Source: Prochlorococcus sp. AG-402-M23
Lineage (GTDB): Bacteria > Cyanobacteriota > Cyanobacteriia > PCC-6307 > Cyanobiaceae
Length of the DNA stretch: 64,000 bases
Assembly (NCBI GenBank): GCA_003216575.1
Contig: QCIR01000002.1
Span: 43,700-107,699 of the forward strand
Direction: 5' to 3'
Both the position numbers and the translations under genes were made by a program. The notes under the pieces are model-generated. The model saw nothing but the letters and a program-made list of their open reading frames with translations. It was not told the DNA's origin and searched no databases. Positions 39,134 through 49,091 of the stretch are shown piece by piece (position 1 is the first letter of the stretch; every line of letters begins with the position of its first letter).

Positions 39134-39856
39134 TTAAAATGCACCAGCAGAAGGCATTAAAGTTAAATCCTCAATAATTTGATTAATTGGTTGATTCGCT
39201 AGATGAAGAAGTTCAGATGCCACTTGATCAACTGAAAGCATCGAATCTCTATCAAATTGCATACCAACAGTATCTGAATCCCAAAGAGATGAATTTACTG
39301 ATCCGAGAGTAAGTGTGCATGCTCGTATGAAATTCTTACGTTCTTCTTCTGCTAAACACTTGGTAAAACTTGCCAAGGCTGCTTTTGAAACGCAATAGGC
39401 TCCCCATTGAGGGAAAACATTTCTTGACGCATGACTGCTGATATTGACAACCAATCCTCCTCTTTCTCTCATTAATGGAACAACTTCAGAGCAAACCTGA
39501 AAGATACTTGTTAAATTCATCTGAATGATCCATTCCCATTTTTCAAGTGGCATGGATAAAAGATCTCCAGTCCAAGCAACTCCAGCATTATTTATTAAAA
39601 CTGAAGGAACTAAACCATTTTTCATTAATTCCCTTATTCCCTTAGAAATATCTTTGGGATTACTTAAATCAATAGACTGGAAGTAAACCTTGATTTTTTT
39701 GTTATCAATTTCATTAATAAGACTTTCTAGATCGTCTTTGGATCTTGATATAAGTAGTAAATCCCATCCAGAGTTGGCGAAGGCTTTAGCAGTTGATCTT
39801 CCAATCCCTCTAGAAGCTCCTGTGATTAATACTGTTGACAAAAAATTTAAAAGCAA
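39134..39856 (-). CDS. Short-chain dehydrogenase/reductase (FabG-like)
   Basis: 240 aa classical SDR. NAD(P)-binding TGASRGIGRSTAKAF, NNAG in LINNAGVAW, catalytic Ser in NISSHASRN and Tyr-Lys in YCVSKAALASF. Probably a ketoacyl-type reductase; the substrate is not shown. It lies 11 bases downstream of accA and in line with aar, so a lipid role is plausible but unproven. Confidence 0.85.
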   Translation of the reverse strand: MLLNFLSTVLITGASRGIGRSTAKAFANSGWDLLLISRSKDDLESLINEIDNKKIKVYFQSIDLSNPKDISKGIRELMKNGLVPSVLINNAGVAWTGDLLSMPLEKWEWIIQMNLTSIFQVCSEVVPLMRERGGLVVNISSHASRNVFPQWGAYCVSKAALASFTKCLAEEERKNFIRACTLTLGSVNSSLWDSDTVGMQFDRDSMLSVDQVASELLHLANQPINQIIEDLTLMPSAGAF

Positions 39857-39867
39857 ACAATAAAACT

Positions 39868-40857
39868 TTAAACTGAAAGTTCACTTTCTATTGATTGAGA
39901 TTCCAAATATTTGCCCATTTTTCTAAATTTGGAATATCTATTATTCCTCAATTCATCGCGAGATAAAGCCAACAATTCGGATAAGTGCTTTTCAAGAGCA
40001 TTTTTTAATATATCGCCAGCCTGAAGAGGCGCCCAGTTGTTCCCCCCAGAAGGTTCTTTTAACACTTCATCAACAATCCCTAATTTTAATAGATCAGAGC
40101 CCGTAATTTTTAGCGATGATGCTGCTTCAGGGGCCTTGCCAGCATCCCGCCACAAAATAGAAGCACAAGCTTCTGGACTTGCGACTGTGTAAACACTATG
40201 TTCAAACATGAGCAACCTATCTGCAACTCCTATTCCCAGCGCGCCACCTGATCCACCCTCTCCTATTACAGTTGCAATTATGGGTACTTTCAATCTAAAC
40301 ATTTCGCGTAAGTTCACAGCTATTGCTTCGCCCTGACCTTGTTCTTCAGCTAAAAGCCCTGCATAAGCTCCTGGAGTGTCGATAAAAGATATTATTGGCA
40401 GATTAAATCGATCTGCATGATCCATTAGCCTCAAAGCTTTTCTGTATCCTCCTGGTTTTGCCATCCCAAAGTTCCTTGCAACATTCTCTTTTGTATCTCT
40501 GCCTTTTTGTTGACCAATGATAAGTACCGATTGTTCACCAATTCGAGCTAAACCACCTACTAAAGCTTGATCATCATTACCATTTCTATCTCCATGCAAT
40601 TCAACCCAGTCCTCACAAAACATCTGTATGTAATCAAGTGTGCTAGGTCTTTGGGGATGTCTGGCTACTTGAATCTTTTGAGCTGGTGTAAGCGCATTAA
40701 ATATTTCTTCTCGCCTTCTTGCAGCAAGTGTCTCTAGTTGAAGCAATTGTTGACTTACATCAACCTCAGAGTCTCTTGCTAATTCTCTGATTTGATCAAT
40801 CTGATTCTCTAATTCAACAAGAGGTTTTTCAAATTCGAGAAGAAAACGTCTAGCCAT
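39868..40857 (-). CDS. accA: Acetyl-CoA carboxylase carboxyltransferase subunit alpha
   Basis: 329 aa. Transfers the carboxyl group from biotin to acetyl-CoA, first step of fatty acid synthesis, as part of the AccA2D2 complex. Signature pieces: [52 protein letters not shown] and [20 protein letters not shown]. It follows aar by 20 bases, an arrangement well known in cyanobacteria that make alkanes. Confidence 0.97.
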   Translation of the reverse strand: MARRFLLEFEKPLVELENQIDQIRELARDSEVDVSQQLLQLETLAARRREEIFNALTPAQKIQVARHPQRPSTLDYIQMFCEDWVELHGDRNGNDDQALVGGLARIGEQSVLIIGQQKGRDTKENVARNFGMAKPGGYRKALRLMDHADRFNLPIISFIDTPGAYAGLLAEEQGQGEAIAVNLREMFRLKVPIIATVIGEGGSGGALGIGVADRLLMFEHSVYTVASPEACASILWRDAGKAPEAASSLKITGSDLLKLGIVDEVLKEPSGGNNWAPLQAGDILKNALEKHLSELLALSRDELRNNRYSKFRKMGKYLESQSIESELSV

Positions 40858-40877
40858 AAAAAAAAGTAATCAAATAT

Positions 40878-41918
40878 TCAGACATTAACTGTCTGAATAT
40901 TTGACTTTAATCCAACTGCAGAAAAACCATGCCTTAAAGAGGCTTGACCTATAAAATCCATTTTTTCAAGAGTGATGTTGTTCCTACCCCAACTGAAATT
41001 TGTATGACAATTTTCAAATTCAAGAAGCATTGCTTCAGCAAAGCATGCAAACATTTCTCTTTTTGGATTTTCCATCTCAGCCAATTCCATCATACTCCAA
41101 CCAATATCTTTGAAAAATTGAACTATTCCCCCTTTTAAAACATGGATACCTGATCCTGAAAACTTATCTCCTAAATTCTTAGGATATCCGCCATCAATCA
41201 TCAAGCAGGGGCGTTTGATTTTAGATTGATCAATCTCTAAGTTTTTTGGCATACTTGCGACCCAAACAACAACATCTGCTTCAGGTAAAGCATCGTCAAG
41301 GCTAAGTACTCTTCCTCCTCCAAGTTGCGACTGGAGTTCAATTAATGGCTTTTGCTGTCGAGCGACTAATAAAAGTTCTGACACCCCAGTTCTATGCGAA
41401 AGCCATCTACAAACCGCACTACCTATATCCCCAGTCGCACCAACAACAGCTACTTTGGATTTTTTTAAATCAATTCCTATTTGAGGTGCATTTTGCTCTA
41501 ATTGCCTACATATAACCCAAGCAGTATGGGTGTTACCAGTAGTAAATCTTTGCCAATCGAGGGTTGTATTTCTAACTTGCTGATTTTGAAGCAAGTTAAA
41601 GTTTTCAAAAATTATTGATGTAAATCCACCAAGCGCAGTAATACTGATACCTTTTTTCTGTGCTAACTCCATTGCATTTAAAACTTTTCTTCTTGCAGTT
41701 TTAAAGCGACTTAGCATCTCAGGGACAAAGCATGAATCTATATACGCTCCTTCTATTGACTTTCCGATGGCACTCACAACCTTTACATGCTCTACCAGCT
41801 GAGGTGGAGCTGTGCACCAGACATCCAAGTCCCCTTCTGCAATATGGTCATACCCCAAGCCCAATGCCTTTCGCTTGGCATCTTCAAAACTTGTTGAATG
41901 TCCAATTAGCCCGAACAT
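40878..41918 (-). CDS. aar: Long-chain acyl-ACP reductase (alkane synthesis)
   Basis: 346 aa. Reduces fatty acyl-ACP to aldehyde with NADPH. Seen: [14 protein letters not shown] at the N-terminus, [26 protein letters not shown], the Rossmann motif [15 protein letters not shown] and [11 protein letters not shown]. Pairs with ado just upstream to make odd-chain alkanes. A strong terminator lies in the gap between ado and aar, so aar with accA should have its own promoter. Confidence 0.95.
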   Translation of the reverse strand: MFGLIGHSTSFEDAKRKALGLGYDHIAEGDLDVWCTAPPQLVEHVKVVSAIGKSIEGAYIDSCFVPEMLSRFKTARRKVLNAMELAQKKGISITALGGFTSIIFENFNLLQNQQVRNTTLDWQRFTTGNTHTAWVICRQLEQNAPQIGIDLKKSKVAVVGATGDIGSAVCRWLSHRTGVSELLLVARQQKPLIELQSQLGGGRVLSLDDALPEADVVVWVASMPKNLEIDQSKIKRPCLMIDGGYPKNLGDKFSGSGIHVLKGGIVQFFKDIGWSMMELAEMENPKREMFACFAEAMLLEFENCHTNFSWGRNNITLEKMDFIGQASLRHGFSAVGLKSNIQTVNV

Positions 41919-41987
41919 TTGGCCCCGTGCAAGTTCAAAATTAAAACTAAATATTTATCCAAGATTGAAGGTTAGACCACCAAGGTC

Positions 41988-42032
41988 AAAAAAAAAAAGA
42001 ATTCCTCAGGAACTTTAAGTTCTTGAGGAATT
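41988..42032 (-). terminator. Rho-independent terminator after ado
   Basis: On the minus strand a 14-bp stem AATTCCTCAAGAAC / GTTCCTGAGGAATT with a single A-C mismatch and a TTAAA loop (42000-42032) is followed by C and a run of 11 T (41998-41988). This is the clearest terminator in the window and ends the ado transcript before aar. Confidence 0.9.
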
Positions 42033-42064
42033 GATGAAAATATATTTATATAAAATAAAAATCT

Positions 42065-42790
42065 CTAAATCACTGCAGCAAGAGCCATTCTTGCAATTTC
42101 TCTATTATCAAGACCTATTTCAAGAAGGGAATCTTGATAGGCAATCATAAATTCTTCCATTAACTCTTCTTTGTCCATATGAAGAACTTCAGCATCATTA
42201 GAAACTTCATCAAGCATTGATTTGATGAGTGGTAAATTTTCTTTATTGGCCTTCATTAGATCTTTTTTAACTGAATCAAGATTGGCCTTCAACCATTCTT
42301 GACCATAATTCAAGTGCAAGTACTCATCCTGAACAACACCCTCTGTAATCCTTTTAGCGAAAGGATCTGCGACTCGGATGTATACGTGATAAGCAGATAT
42401 TGCAAAGGATTCAATCAAAATGCATTGAATCAATAGACAAGTAGTTGTATTTCCAGCATTAAAAGCATCTATAAAATTATTATGAAGCTTAGAAAAAAAT
42501 GTTTTTGCAAAAGGCATATCTGGCTTTACAGCGAGATTTCTTCCACAAGCGCAAAACCCATTCATATGCTTTTTCTCCATCTTCCCAAGCCTGACAAGCT
42601 CATCTGCATGTTCAGGAATCAATTTAGCTAGATCAAGAAAATTAGAATAAGCTTCCTGCTCTCCTTCGATTACAACTGCATTAATTCTGCTGTATGCATC
42701 TTTGTAAGCTTCTGAGGTGAAATCCGGAAGAGTGTGAGAACTTAACTCTTCTTTTTCTATTGTTAAGTTGTTGGATGCAAGAGCTTGCAT
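42065..42790 (-). CDS. ado: Aldehyde-deformylating oxygenase (alkane synthesis)
   Basis: 241 aa ferritin-like di-iron enzyme converting fatty aldehyde to alkane plus formate. Iron ligands sit in EGEQEAYSNF, EKKHMNGFC, ILIESFAISAY and VVQDEYLHLNYG (ExxH). Length is family-typical. Known: marine picocyanobacteria make pentadecane or heptadecane with this pair. It is a separate transcript from aar, given the terminator. Confidence 0.96.
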   Translation of the reverse strand: MQALASNNLTIEKEELSSHTLPDFTSEAYKDAYSRINAVVIEGEQEAYSNFLDLAKLIPEHADELVRLGKMEKKHMNGFCACGRNLAVKPDMPFAKTFFSKLHNNFIDAFNAGNTTTCLLIQCILIESFAISAYHVYIRVADPFAKRITEGVVQDEYLHLNYGQEWLKANLDSVKKDLMKANKENLPLIKSMLDEVSNDAEVLHMDKEELMEEFMIAYQDSLLEIGLDNREIARMALAAVI

Positions 42791-42864
42791 AGATCTATTA
42801 GAAATTTGTCAATCTGAGTGATCTTACAGAATTAAATACAAAATGGTAGTTCAGTTACCACATC

Positions 42865-43689
42865 TTAACTGGTAGAAACAGGTTTCACTGACAAGTTAGG
42901 CGGCCAATCACTGTCCAAAAGGCTTGTAAATAGTGACTTCCAATGATCTATTAGTGCATTTTCTAAAGCGTCACCCAATTCAGGATTTGAAGAACTTGCA
43001 TCCCCAATAACACCAGAAGAGCTCAAATCTTCTGTAAGCCATGCACAAGGAGATGCACCCTCAAGGCTCCATCCTTTTGGAGTGGAAACAATCTCTTCAT
43101 TGGAAATATTTTTATTTAGATAGGAATCATTTCTGACTAAATTACTAGCCATATGCAACATAAGACTTGTCTCCGCTAAGGCAGCGTGAAGTCCTTCTTC
43201 AACCTCTTTTTCTGGCAAAAGTTCATCTAGCCCAGGCACTCCACTCCAAAGGAAACAAGGCAATACGGCTAATGAAGGGCATTGAATTCTTAATTGTCTT
43301 GAAACAGCTTGCAGTAATCCTATTTGTCCTCCATGAGCATTGAAAAAGACTAATCTTTTAAATCCCATAGAAGCTATCTGCTGACCAACATCAGTAACCA
43401 TTGAAAGTAAGACATTTGCCGAAAGAGACAAAGTTCCAGGAAAAGCCTGATGCTCAGGAGAGAAACCAATTGATTGTGATGGCATCATCCATATCGGCAT
43501 TTCCCGAGGTAAACGTTCAAGTGTCTTATATAGAATATTTTCAGCGAAAAATGTATCAGTAATCAAAGGTAAATGAGGTCCATGTTGTTCACATGCACCA
43601 AATGGCCAAACCAATGTAGATCCCTTCTCTGAAGCGGCTTTAGAGGCTTCAGGCCAAGTTAAATGTTCAAATCGACGAGTTTGAGAAAT
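42865..43689 (-). CDS. Creatininase-family amidohydrolase, non-canonical start
   Basis: Core motif GACEQHGPHLPLITDT (metal ligands Glu, His, Asp), later NAHGGQ and LHAALAETSL mark the creatininase family, metal-dependent amidases often on cyclic compounds. The first usual start codon is TTG at 43614, but family-like sequence (RRFEHLTWPEASKAASEKG) continues 25 codons upstream with no ATG, GTG or TTG before an in-frame TAG at 43704-43702. AGGAG at 43703-43699 places ATC (43692) or ATT (43689) at the right distance. I give ATT 43689 (274 aa); the TTG form is 249 aa. Substrate unknown. Confidence 0.72.
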   Translation of the reverse strand: MSQTRRFEHLTWPEASKAASEKGSTLVWPFGACEQHGPHLPLITDTFFAENILYKTLERLPREMPIWMMPSQSIGFSPEHQAFPGTLSLSANVLLSMVTDVGQQIASMGFKRLVFFNAHGGQIGLLQAVSRQLRIQCPSLAVLPCFLWSGVPGLDELLPEKEVEEGLHAALAETSLMLHMASNLVRNDSYLNKNISNEEIVSTPKGWSLEGASPCAWLTEDLSSSGVIGDASSSNPELGDALENALIDHWKSLFTSLLDSDWPPNLSVKPVSTS

Positions 43690-43765
43690 GATAGAAAACT
43701 CCTATTAATTCAAAAACAACTTACCCTTGACTGTAAGAATGTTTCATTTATTACCAAGGGATATT

Positions 43766-45058
43766 ATGGCCGGGTCAGATTCTCAGCCTAAAAAAGCTAC
43801 TCCCCCAAGGCCGGCAACAAATTCACCTCGCAAACCATTGCAGGTGATGCATATCAGTCGAAAGACTGACGAAGAACTCGTTAGTGAAAACTCATCCAAG
43901 AAAAATCCCCCTGAACAATCTAAAGATAAAAGGTTTGATGAAAAAGTTCCAGTAGAAAAAGATATTTCTACCTTAAAAAAAGCTCCTGAACAAAAAGAAA
44001 CAATTAAAGGAAATCATAGTAATAGTTTTCAAACTATTACTATGGAGAATTTATTACAAGCTGAAAATAAACCTGGCCAGAAAAAAATTAACTCAAATAA
44101 TGATCAGAATAGTTTTGAGCAAAAAGCCAGAAAAGTTGATGAATTTGATTTTGACGAAGATGAGTTTTTAGCAGCCTTAGAAGATAATCAACCAATTGGT
44201 TCTACTGGAGAAATAGCTAAAGGTTCAGTGATTGCTATCGAGAGCGATGGTGTTTATGTAGATATTGGTGGCAAAGCTCCTGGATTCATGCCGAAAAATG
44301 AATGTGGTCTGGGTGTGATTACAAATTTAAAAGAGCGTTTTCCTAAAGGATTAGAAGTAGAAGTTCTTGTTACTCGAGAACAAAATGCAGATGGAATGGT
44401 AACAATTAGTTGTAGGGCATTAGAACTTAGAAAAAGCTGGGAAAAAGTTCAAAGCATTGCTAAAGAAGGAAAAGTTATTCGGGTGAAGATAAATGGCTTT
44501 AACCGGGGAGGAGTTACATGCGACTTCGAAGGATTAAGAGGCTTTATCCCTAGATCTCAACTTGAAGATGGAGAGAATCATCAATCTCTTGTTTCAAAAT
44601 CCATCAATGCCGCTTTTTTGGAAGTAAATCCGGAGAGGAGAAAATTAGTTCTATCTGAGAAGAAAGCTGCAATTGCCTCAAGGTTTTCTGAATTAGAAAT
44701 TGGACAATTAATTGAAGGCGAAATCTTATCAATAAAACCTTATGGCTTCTTCGTTGATTTAAAAGGCGTAAGTGGTCTATTGCATCACTCGATGGTAACG
44801 AATGGAACCATGAGGAGCCTAAGGGAAGTTTTTCAAACTGGTGAATCTATTAAGGCTCTTATCACTGATTTAGATCCTTCACGCGGTCGAATTGGATTAA
44901 ATACTGCTCTTTTGGAAGGACCTCCAGGGGAACTAATTACTGACAAAGTGACAGTAATGAAAGAAGCAGAAGAGAGAGCGATTAAAGCTAGAAATAGTCT
45001 AAATAAAGAGAAAGTTAGTACTCAAGTAGAAGATGAAAAAATCAACTTACCCTCATAA
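43766..45058 (+). CDS. S1 RNA-binding domain protein (ribosomal protein S1 homolog)
   Basis: 430 aa from ATG 43766 (MAGSDSQPKK), chosen for the AAGGG 6 bases upstream; the frame also has an ATG at 43727. Residues 1-145 are disordered, Lys/Pro/Glu rich. Then three S1 domains: about 155-225 (GSVIAIESDGVYVDIGGKAPGF), 240-305 (GFNRGGVTCDFEGLRGF) and 320-395 (ILSIKPYGFFVDLKGVSGLL). Short for full S1 (usually four to six domains); fits the second S1 paralog of cyanobacteria (rps1b type). Likely binds mRNA at the ribosome. Confidence 0.85.
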   Translation: MAGSDSQPKKATPPRPATNSPRKPLQVMHISRKTDEELVSENSSKKNPPEQSKDKRFDEKVPVEKDISTLKKAPEQKETIKGNHSNSFQTITMENLLQAENKPGQKKINSNNDQNSFEQKARKVDEFDFDEDEFLAALEDNQPIGSTGEIAKGSVIAIESDGVYVDIGGKAPGFMPKNECGLGVITNLKERFPKGLEVEVLVTREQNADGMVTISCRALELRKSWEKVQSIAKEGKVIRVKINGFNRGGVTCDFEGLRGFIPRSQLEDGENHQSLVSKSINAAFLEVNPERRKLVLSEKKAAIASRFSELEIGQLIEGEILSIKPYGFFVDLKGVSGLLHHSMVTNGTMRSLREVFQTGESIKALITDLDPSRGRIGLNTALLEGPPGELITDKVTVMKEAEERAIKARNSLNKEKVSTQVEDEKINLPS

Positions 45059-45075
45059 ATTTATACTTAAGAGAC

Positions 45076-45969
45076 ATGATTGCAAGTGTTCCAAAAGAAT
45101 CTAATTTAAGAAGAGCAGACTGGGAAATAGACTTTTATTCTCGTCCAGTCTTAGATGAGAATGGAAAAAAAAGATGGGAAGTGCTTATCTCAAGTACAAA
45201 TAACTTCAAACATAAGGAAACTTTTAAATGGGAAAAAATATGTCCAGCATCAAATGTTAATTCTATTTGGTTAAAAGAGGCATTAGAGGAAGCAATTAAA
45301 GAAGCAAAATCCCAAGGATGGGATTCTCCTTCTGTTCTCCGTTGCTGGAGATCTTCTATGAAAACAATGATAAAACGAGCAGCAGATCAAATTGGTATTG
45401 AACTTATTTCGAGCAGAAGAACATATTCATTACTGGAGTGGCTTATTGATAGAGAAAGGAATCTTTATCCAAATCAAAAAGGATACATAGGCGTTAATCT
45501 TGCACCTCCCTCCAACCCAATCACAAATCAAGCGATACCATTACCAGAAGAAGTAAGAGGAGACTCTTGGAGCTTTGCATCGCTTTCACTTAATACACTT
45601 AGAGAGGCAGACGAATGGGATATAGAATTTTCAAATTTAATACCCATAAAAGAATCAATTAATGACAACATTTCAATTCCTGGTATTAGAATATTTAGTG
45701 CAAAAAGATCATTAGCACTTGCCGCCTGGCTAGGAGGACTTGAACCGGTAAAGCTAGTAATAGAAGGAACCCAAATAATTTTAGAAGCAGGACAAGCTGA
45801 TAGATGGCTTGTTACTGATATCGAAGAAGAAGCAAAAAAGGCTATTGTAATTAATTTTCTTAATACGAAGAAAAATGCTGATGGTCTTCAATTCATTTCA
45901 GTTCAAAAAAGTTCAGAACAAAATTCTTTAGATGGTTTTTGGATGCTAAAGGATTTAGGAGAAATCTAA
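45076..45969 (+). CDS. Tab2/Atab2-like RNA-binding protein (DUF1092)
   Basis: 297 aa. The opening WEIDFYSRPVLDENGKKRWE and the later LAAWLGGLEPVKLVIEG and ILEAGQADRWLVTDI are typical of Tab2 proteins, which in chloroplasts bind psaB mRNA and aid photosystem I and II translation. The cyanobacterial role is inferred from these. 17 bases after the S1-domain gene, so an RNA/translation theme in this pair. Confidence 0.85.
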   Translation: MIASVPKESNLRRADWEIDFYSRPVLDENGKKRWEVLISSTNNFKHKETFKWEKICPASNVNSIWLKEALEEAIKEAKSQGWDSPSVLRCWRSSMKTMIKRAADQIGIELISSRRTYSLLEWLIDRERNLYPNQKGYIGVNLAPPSNPITNQAIPLPEEVRGDSWSFASLSLNTLREADEWDIEFSNLIPIKESINDNISIPGIRIFSAKRSLALAAWLGGLEPVKLVIEGTQIILEAGQADRWLVTDIEEEAKKAIVINFLNTKKNADGLQFISVQKSSEQNSLDGFWMLKDLGEI

Positions 45970-46023
45970 AAATATTCTATTAAAATCTAAAGCTTTTATT
46001 TTTAAAATAAATTCATCAAATAG

Positions 46024-46782
46024 ATGCAAGTAAAAACTTATAATGATATTAAATATTATCAATCCGATCTACTTAACGAACATGATTTCATTCATGCATT
46101 TTTCACCAAAAGACTTGAAAGAAACGAGCCAAAAGAATTACAGAATGGTCTAAATTTAAGCTCAAACATTCATTTTCTAAATCAAATCCATAACGATAAA
46201 ATTATAACAATAAATAATACTCTATATTCAAAGATTAAAACCGGAGATTGTCTAATAACACAAAAAGAAGGTCAAAGTCTATGGATATATACCGCAGATT
46301 GCATCCCTATGCTAATTGCTGATACAAAGACAAGAAATATTGCAGCATTACACTCAGGATTAAAAGGTTTAAAGAAGCAAATCATATCAAAAACATTAAA
46401 AAAAATAATAGAGATTGGATCTAACAAAAACAATTTAATTTTTGCTCTCGGGCCAGCCATTCAAGGAGATAAGTATGAAGTAAAAATAAAAGATGTTGAC
46501 GATTTAATTTTTCAATTAGCTGAAAGAAGCAATGAGAAGAAAGTTCAATACCTATTTGAAGATACTAAAGAAAAACTTATATACTTATATAGGAAAAGCC
46601 ACAAAAACGATACCTTACTTTTCGATATACAAGCTGCTGCAATCTTACAATTGCATAATGAAGGTATAAAAAATTCTCAAATCGATCTAAATAGACTTTG
46701 TACCTTTTCAAACACAAAACTCTTTAATTCTTTTAGAAGGGATCAAACAAGCTTCAGGCAATGGAGTTGCATATATTCATAG
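46024..46782 (+). CDS. pgeF: PgeF/YfiH-like purine nucleoside phosphorylase
   Basis: 252 aa. Zinc ligands are visible: His in NQIHNDKI, Cys in TADCIPMLIAD and His in ALHSGLKGLKKQ, where the usual HAGWRG is altered to HSGLKG. Family once called multicopper oxidase/laccase; now known to act on purine nucleosides or as a peptidoglycan-edit enzyme. The altered GWRG may change substrate, and the gene is rather divergent overall. Likely read from its own start 54 bases after the Tab2-like gene. Confidence 0.78.
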   Translation: MQVKTYNDIKYYQSDLLNEHDFIHAFFTKRLERNEPKELQNGLNLSSNIHFLNQIHNDKIITINNTLYSKIKTGDCLITQKEGQSLWIYTADCIPMLIADTKTRNIAALHSGLKGLKKQIISKTLKKIIEIGSNKNNLIFALGPAIQGDKYEVKIKDVDDLIFQLAERSNEKKVQYLFEDTKEKLIYLYRKSHKNDTLLFDIQAAAILQLHNEGIKNSQIDLNRLCTFSNTKLFNSFRRDQTSFRQWSCIYS

Positions 46783-46811
46783 TAAGCGTAAAAAAAATTA
46801 TCTAAATAAGC

Positions 46812-47159
46812 TCAGCATATATCTGTTGCGAATCCCTCCTTTATGTACTCCTCAGTTATATCAGTATTACTATTAAAAGGAATAATTTTAGCGACCAAAA
46901 TGCCATCTACTGAACTTTTAGGTCTTAAATTTACTTTTGTATGTCTTGGTAATTTTTCTCTCAACCACTCGACAGCTCTTTCCTCTAAATCAGGGCTGAT
47001 TTCCGTACATGCTATCTTAACAGTATATGTACGATTATTATCTCCTATTAGTATTATAGAAGAGCTACTTACCTGCAATATTTCAGCAGCATCTAGGTGA
47101 TTGAAAGAACTTAAGAAGACTATAAATAATATAAAAATATTTATACAAAGCTTTTTCAT
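46812..47159 (-). CDS. Secreted staphylococcal nuclease-like protein
   Basis: 115 aa. N-terminal signal peptide (residues 1-24, cut near LDAAE), then a small beta-barrel-like segment IILIGDNNRTYTVKIACTEI and a helix AVEWLREKLPRHTKVNL matching the SNase fold, without the full set of Arg and Glu catalytic residues I would expect. Cyanobacterial homologs of this size are usually called nuclease-like. Exported to periplasm or lumen. Activity is doubtful. Confidence 0.65.
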   Translation of the reverse strand: MKKLCINIFILFIVFLSSFNHLDAAEILQVSSSSIILIGDNNRTYTVKIACTEISPDLEERAVEWLREKLPRHTKVNLRPKSSVDGILVAKIIPFNSNTDITEEYIKEGFATDIC

Positions 47160-47178
47160 TAAATAACTTTTTCCTTGA

Positions 47179-48942
47179 TTATTTATTTATATCAGGTATA
47201 CCAACCATTTGAGCATTACTTTTGCCCGGTGGGACCATTGGGTAACAATTTTCACCCTTTCTTACATTTACATTAATAATAACTGGGCCTTCAATCTCCA
47301 ATGCTTTCTGAAGTTGAGGTATTAGCTCATCTCTCTCAGAAATTACAATACCTTCAATACCAAAAGCTTGAGATAACAAAACAAAGTCAGGCTCCCCAAT
47401 AGACATATTTGAGGCAGAATATCGTTCATCATAAAAACTTTCTTGCCATTGCCTAACCATCCCTTGCCAATGATTATTGATAATAATTACTTTTAAATTC
47501 AACTTATACTGAGCAATAGTTCCAAGCTCTTGAATATTCATAAGGATACTTGCATCTCCAGCAATACAAATGACTTGCTCCTCAGGTAAAGCAACTTTAA
47601 CTCCCATTGCAGCTGGCATTCCAAAACCCATTGTTCCAAGTCCAGCACTGCTAATCCACTGTCTTGGTCCATTCAATAAATATTGGGCTGCCCACATCTG
47701 ATGTTGACCAACATCAGTTGTGATGAAGGCGTCTTGCGCCAAATCTCTCAATGCAATTAACACTTCCTGCGGGTAAATTTCTCCTTCTTTTGGTGGAATA
47801 CTCAGAGGGAAGTTCTTTTTCCAATTTTTAATTTTGTCAAGCCAATTAGAAGTGATTGGATTTATTTTTCTTTGATTACTAAGATCTAATAATTTAACAA
47901 GACTAATACCTACGTCGCCTAATACTGAAACTTCAACGACTCTATTTTTATTAATTTCAGCTGGATCAATCTCAAAATGAATTACTTTTGCTTTAGGTGC
48001 GAAAGTATCCAATTTACCTGTCACTCTGTCATCAAATCTTGCTCCAATTGCAATCAATAAATCACATTCAGTTACAGCAAAGTTTGCATAGGCTGTTCCA
48101 TGCATCCCAAGCATCCCAACTGACAAAGCATCACGTTCATCAAAAGCCCCTTTCCCCATCAAAGTCGTTGTAACTGGAATTTGATATCTATTGGCAATTG
48201 CGGCAAGAGTTTCATGCGCTCCAGATGAAATAACTCCTCCTCCCACATAAAGAAGTGGTTGTTCTGCTTTTTCAATTAAATCTAAGGCATCACTTATAGC
48301 TTTATGTTCTGGCACAAATGGAAGTTCAAAGCCTTGAGGCTTTATTGAGCCTGGCTCAACAGGGAGATATTCAAACAATTCTTGTCCAACATCTTTTGGT
48401 ATGTCAATCAGAACTGGTCCTGGTCTACCAGATGAGGCTATAAGAAAAGCTTGAGCAACAACTTTTGCAATTTCAGCAGGATCTCTTACAACCCATGAAT
48501 GCTTAACAATTGGGAGTGTTATTCCAAAAATATCTGTTTCTTGAAAAGCATCAGTACCAATAGCAGGTCTTGGGACTTGCCCCGTTATGACAACAAGAGG
48601 GACAGAATCCATTTGAGCCGTAGCTATCCCTGTAACTAGATTCGTAGCACCAGGACCTGATGTTCCAAAACAAACACCTACCTTTCCAGTTGCTCTGGCA
48701 AAACCATCTGCAGCATGTGTTCCCCCCTGCTCATGTCGAACAAGAATATGTTTTAACCAGCCCTCTTGCTCAGCTTTAAAAACTGCATCATATATAGGAA
48801 GTATTGCTCCTCCTGGATAACCAAAAATAGTATCTACTCCATGCCTACGAAGAGAATCCATCAGGGCATCAGCTCCGGAGATCTTGTATTTAGTTTGTAA
48901 TCCTGAATCTCCTATTTCATTAGGTGCAGAAGTCAGGGTCAC
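47179..48942 (-). CDS. ilvB: Acetolactate synthase large subunit
   Basis: 587 aa thiamine-diphosphate enzyme, first step of branched-chain amino acid synthesis. Active Glu in HEQGGTHAADGFA, FAD-binding middle domain, and the ThDP motif GDASILMNIQELGTIAQ ending with NNHWQGMVRQW. Works with IlvH, not in this window. Family length. Upstream 149 bases are AT-rich with no clear feature. Confidence 0.95.
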   Translation of the reverse strand: MTLTSAPNEIGDSGLQTKYKISGADALMDSLRRHGVDTIFGYPGGAILPIYDAVFKAEQEGWLKHILVRHEQGGTHAADGFARATGKVGVCFGTSGPGATNLVTGIATAQMDSVPLVVITGQVPRPAIGTDAFQETDIFGITLPIVKHSWVVRDPAEIAKVVAQAFLIASSGRPGPVLIDIPKDVGQELFEYLPVEPGSIKPQGFELPFVPEHKAISDALDLIEKAEQPLLYVGGGVISSGAHETLAAIANRYQIPVTTTLMGKGAFDERDALSVGMLGMHGTAYANFAVTECDLLIAIGARFDDRVTGKLDTFAPKAKVIHFEIDPAEINKNRVVEVSVLGDVGISLVKLLDLSNQRKINPITSNWLDKIKNWKKNFPLSIPPKEGEIYPQEVLIALRDLAQDAFITTDVGQHQMWAAQYLLNGPRQWISSAGLGTMGFGMPAAMGVKVALPEEQVICIAGDASILMNIQELGTIAQYKLNLKVIIINNHWQGMVRQWQESFYDERYSASNMSIGEPDFVLLSQAFGIEGIVISERDELIPQLQKALEIEGPVIINVNVRKGENCYPMVPPGKSNAQMVGIPDINK

Positions 48943-49091
48943 GGCAAGAGAAAATCTAAACTATTAATAAATCCTAGTATGCTTAATTACAATTAATCTA
49001 AATTAAGCAAAGTTTTAATTAAATAAGGTTCGTTTTAAAAATAAACAAAATAGGAAATTATCTAATTAATTCTCATAAATATTTTTATTCT

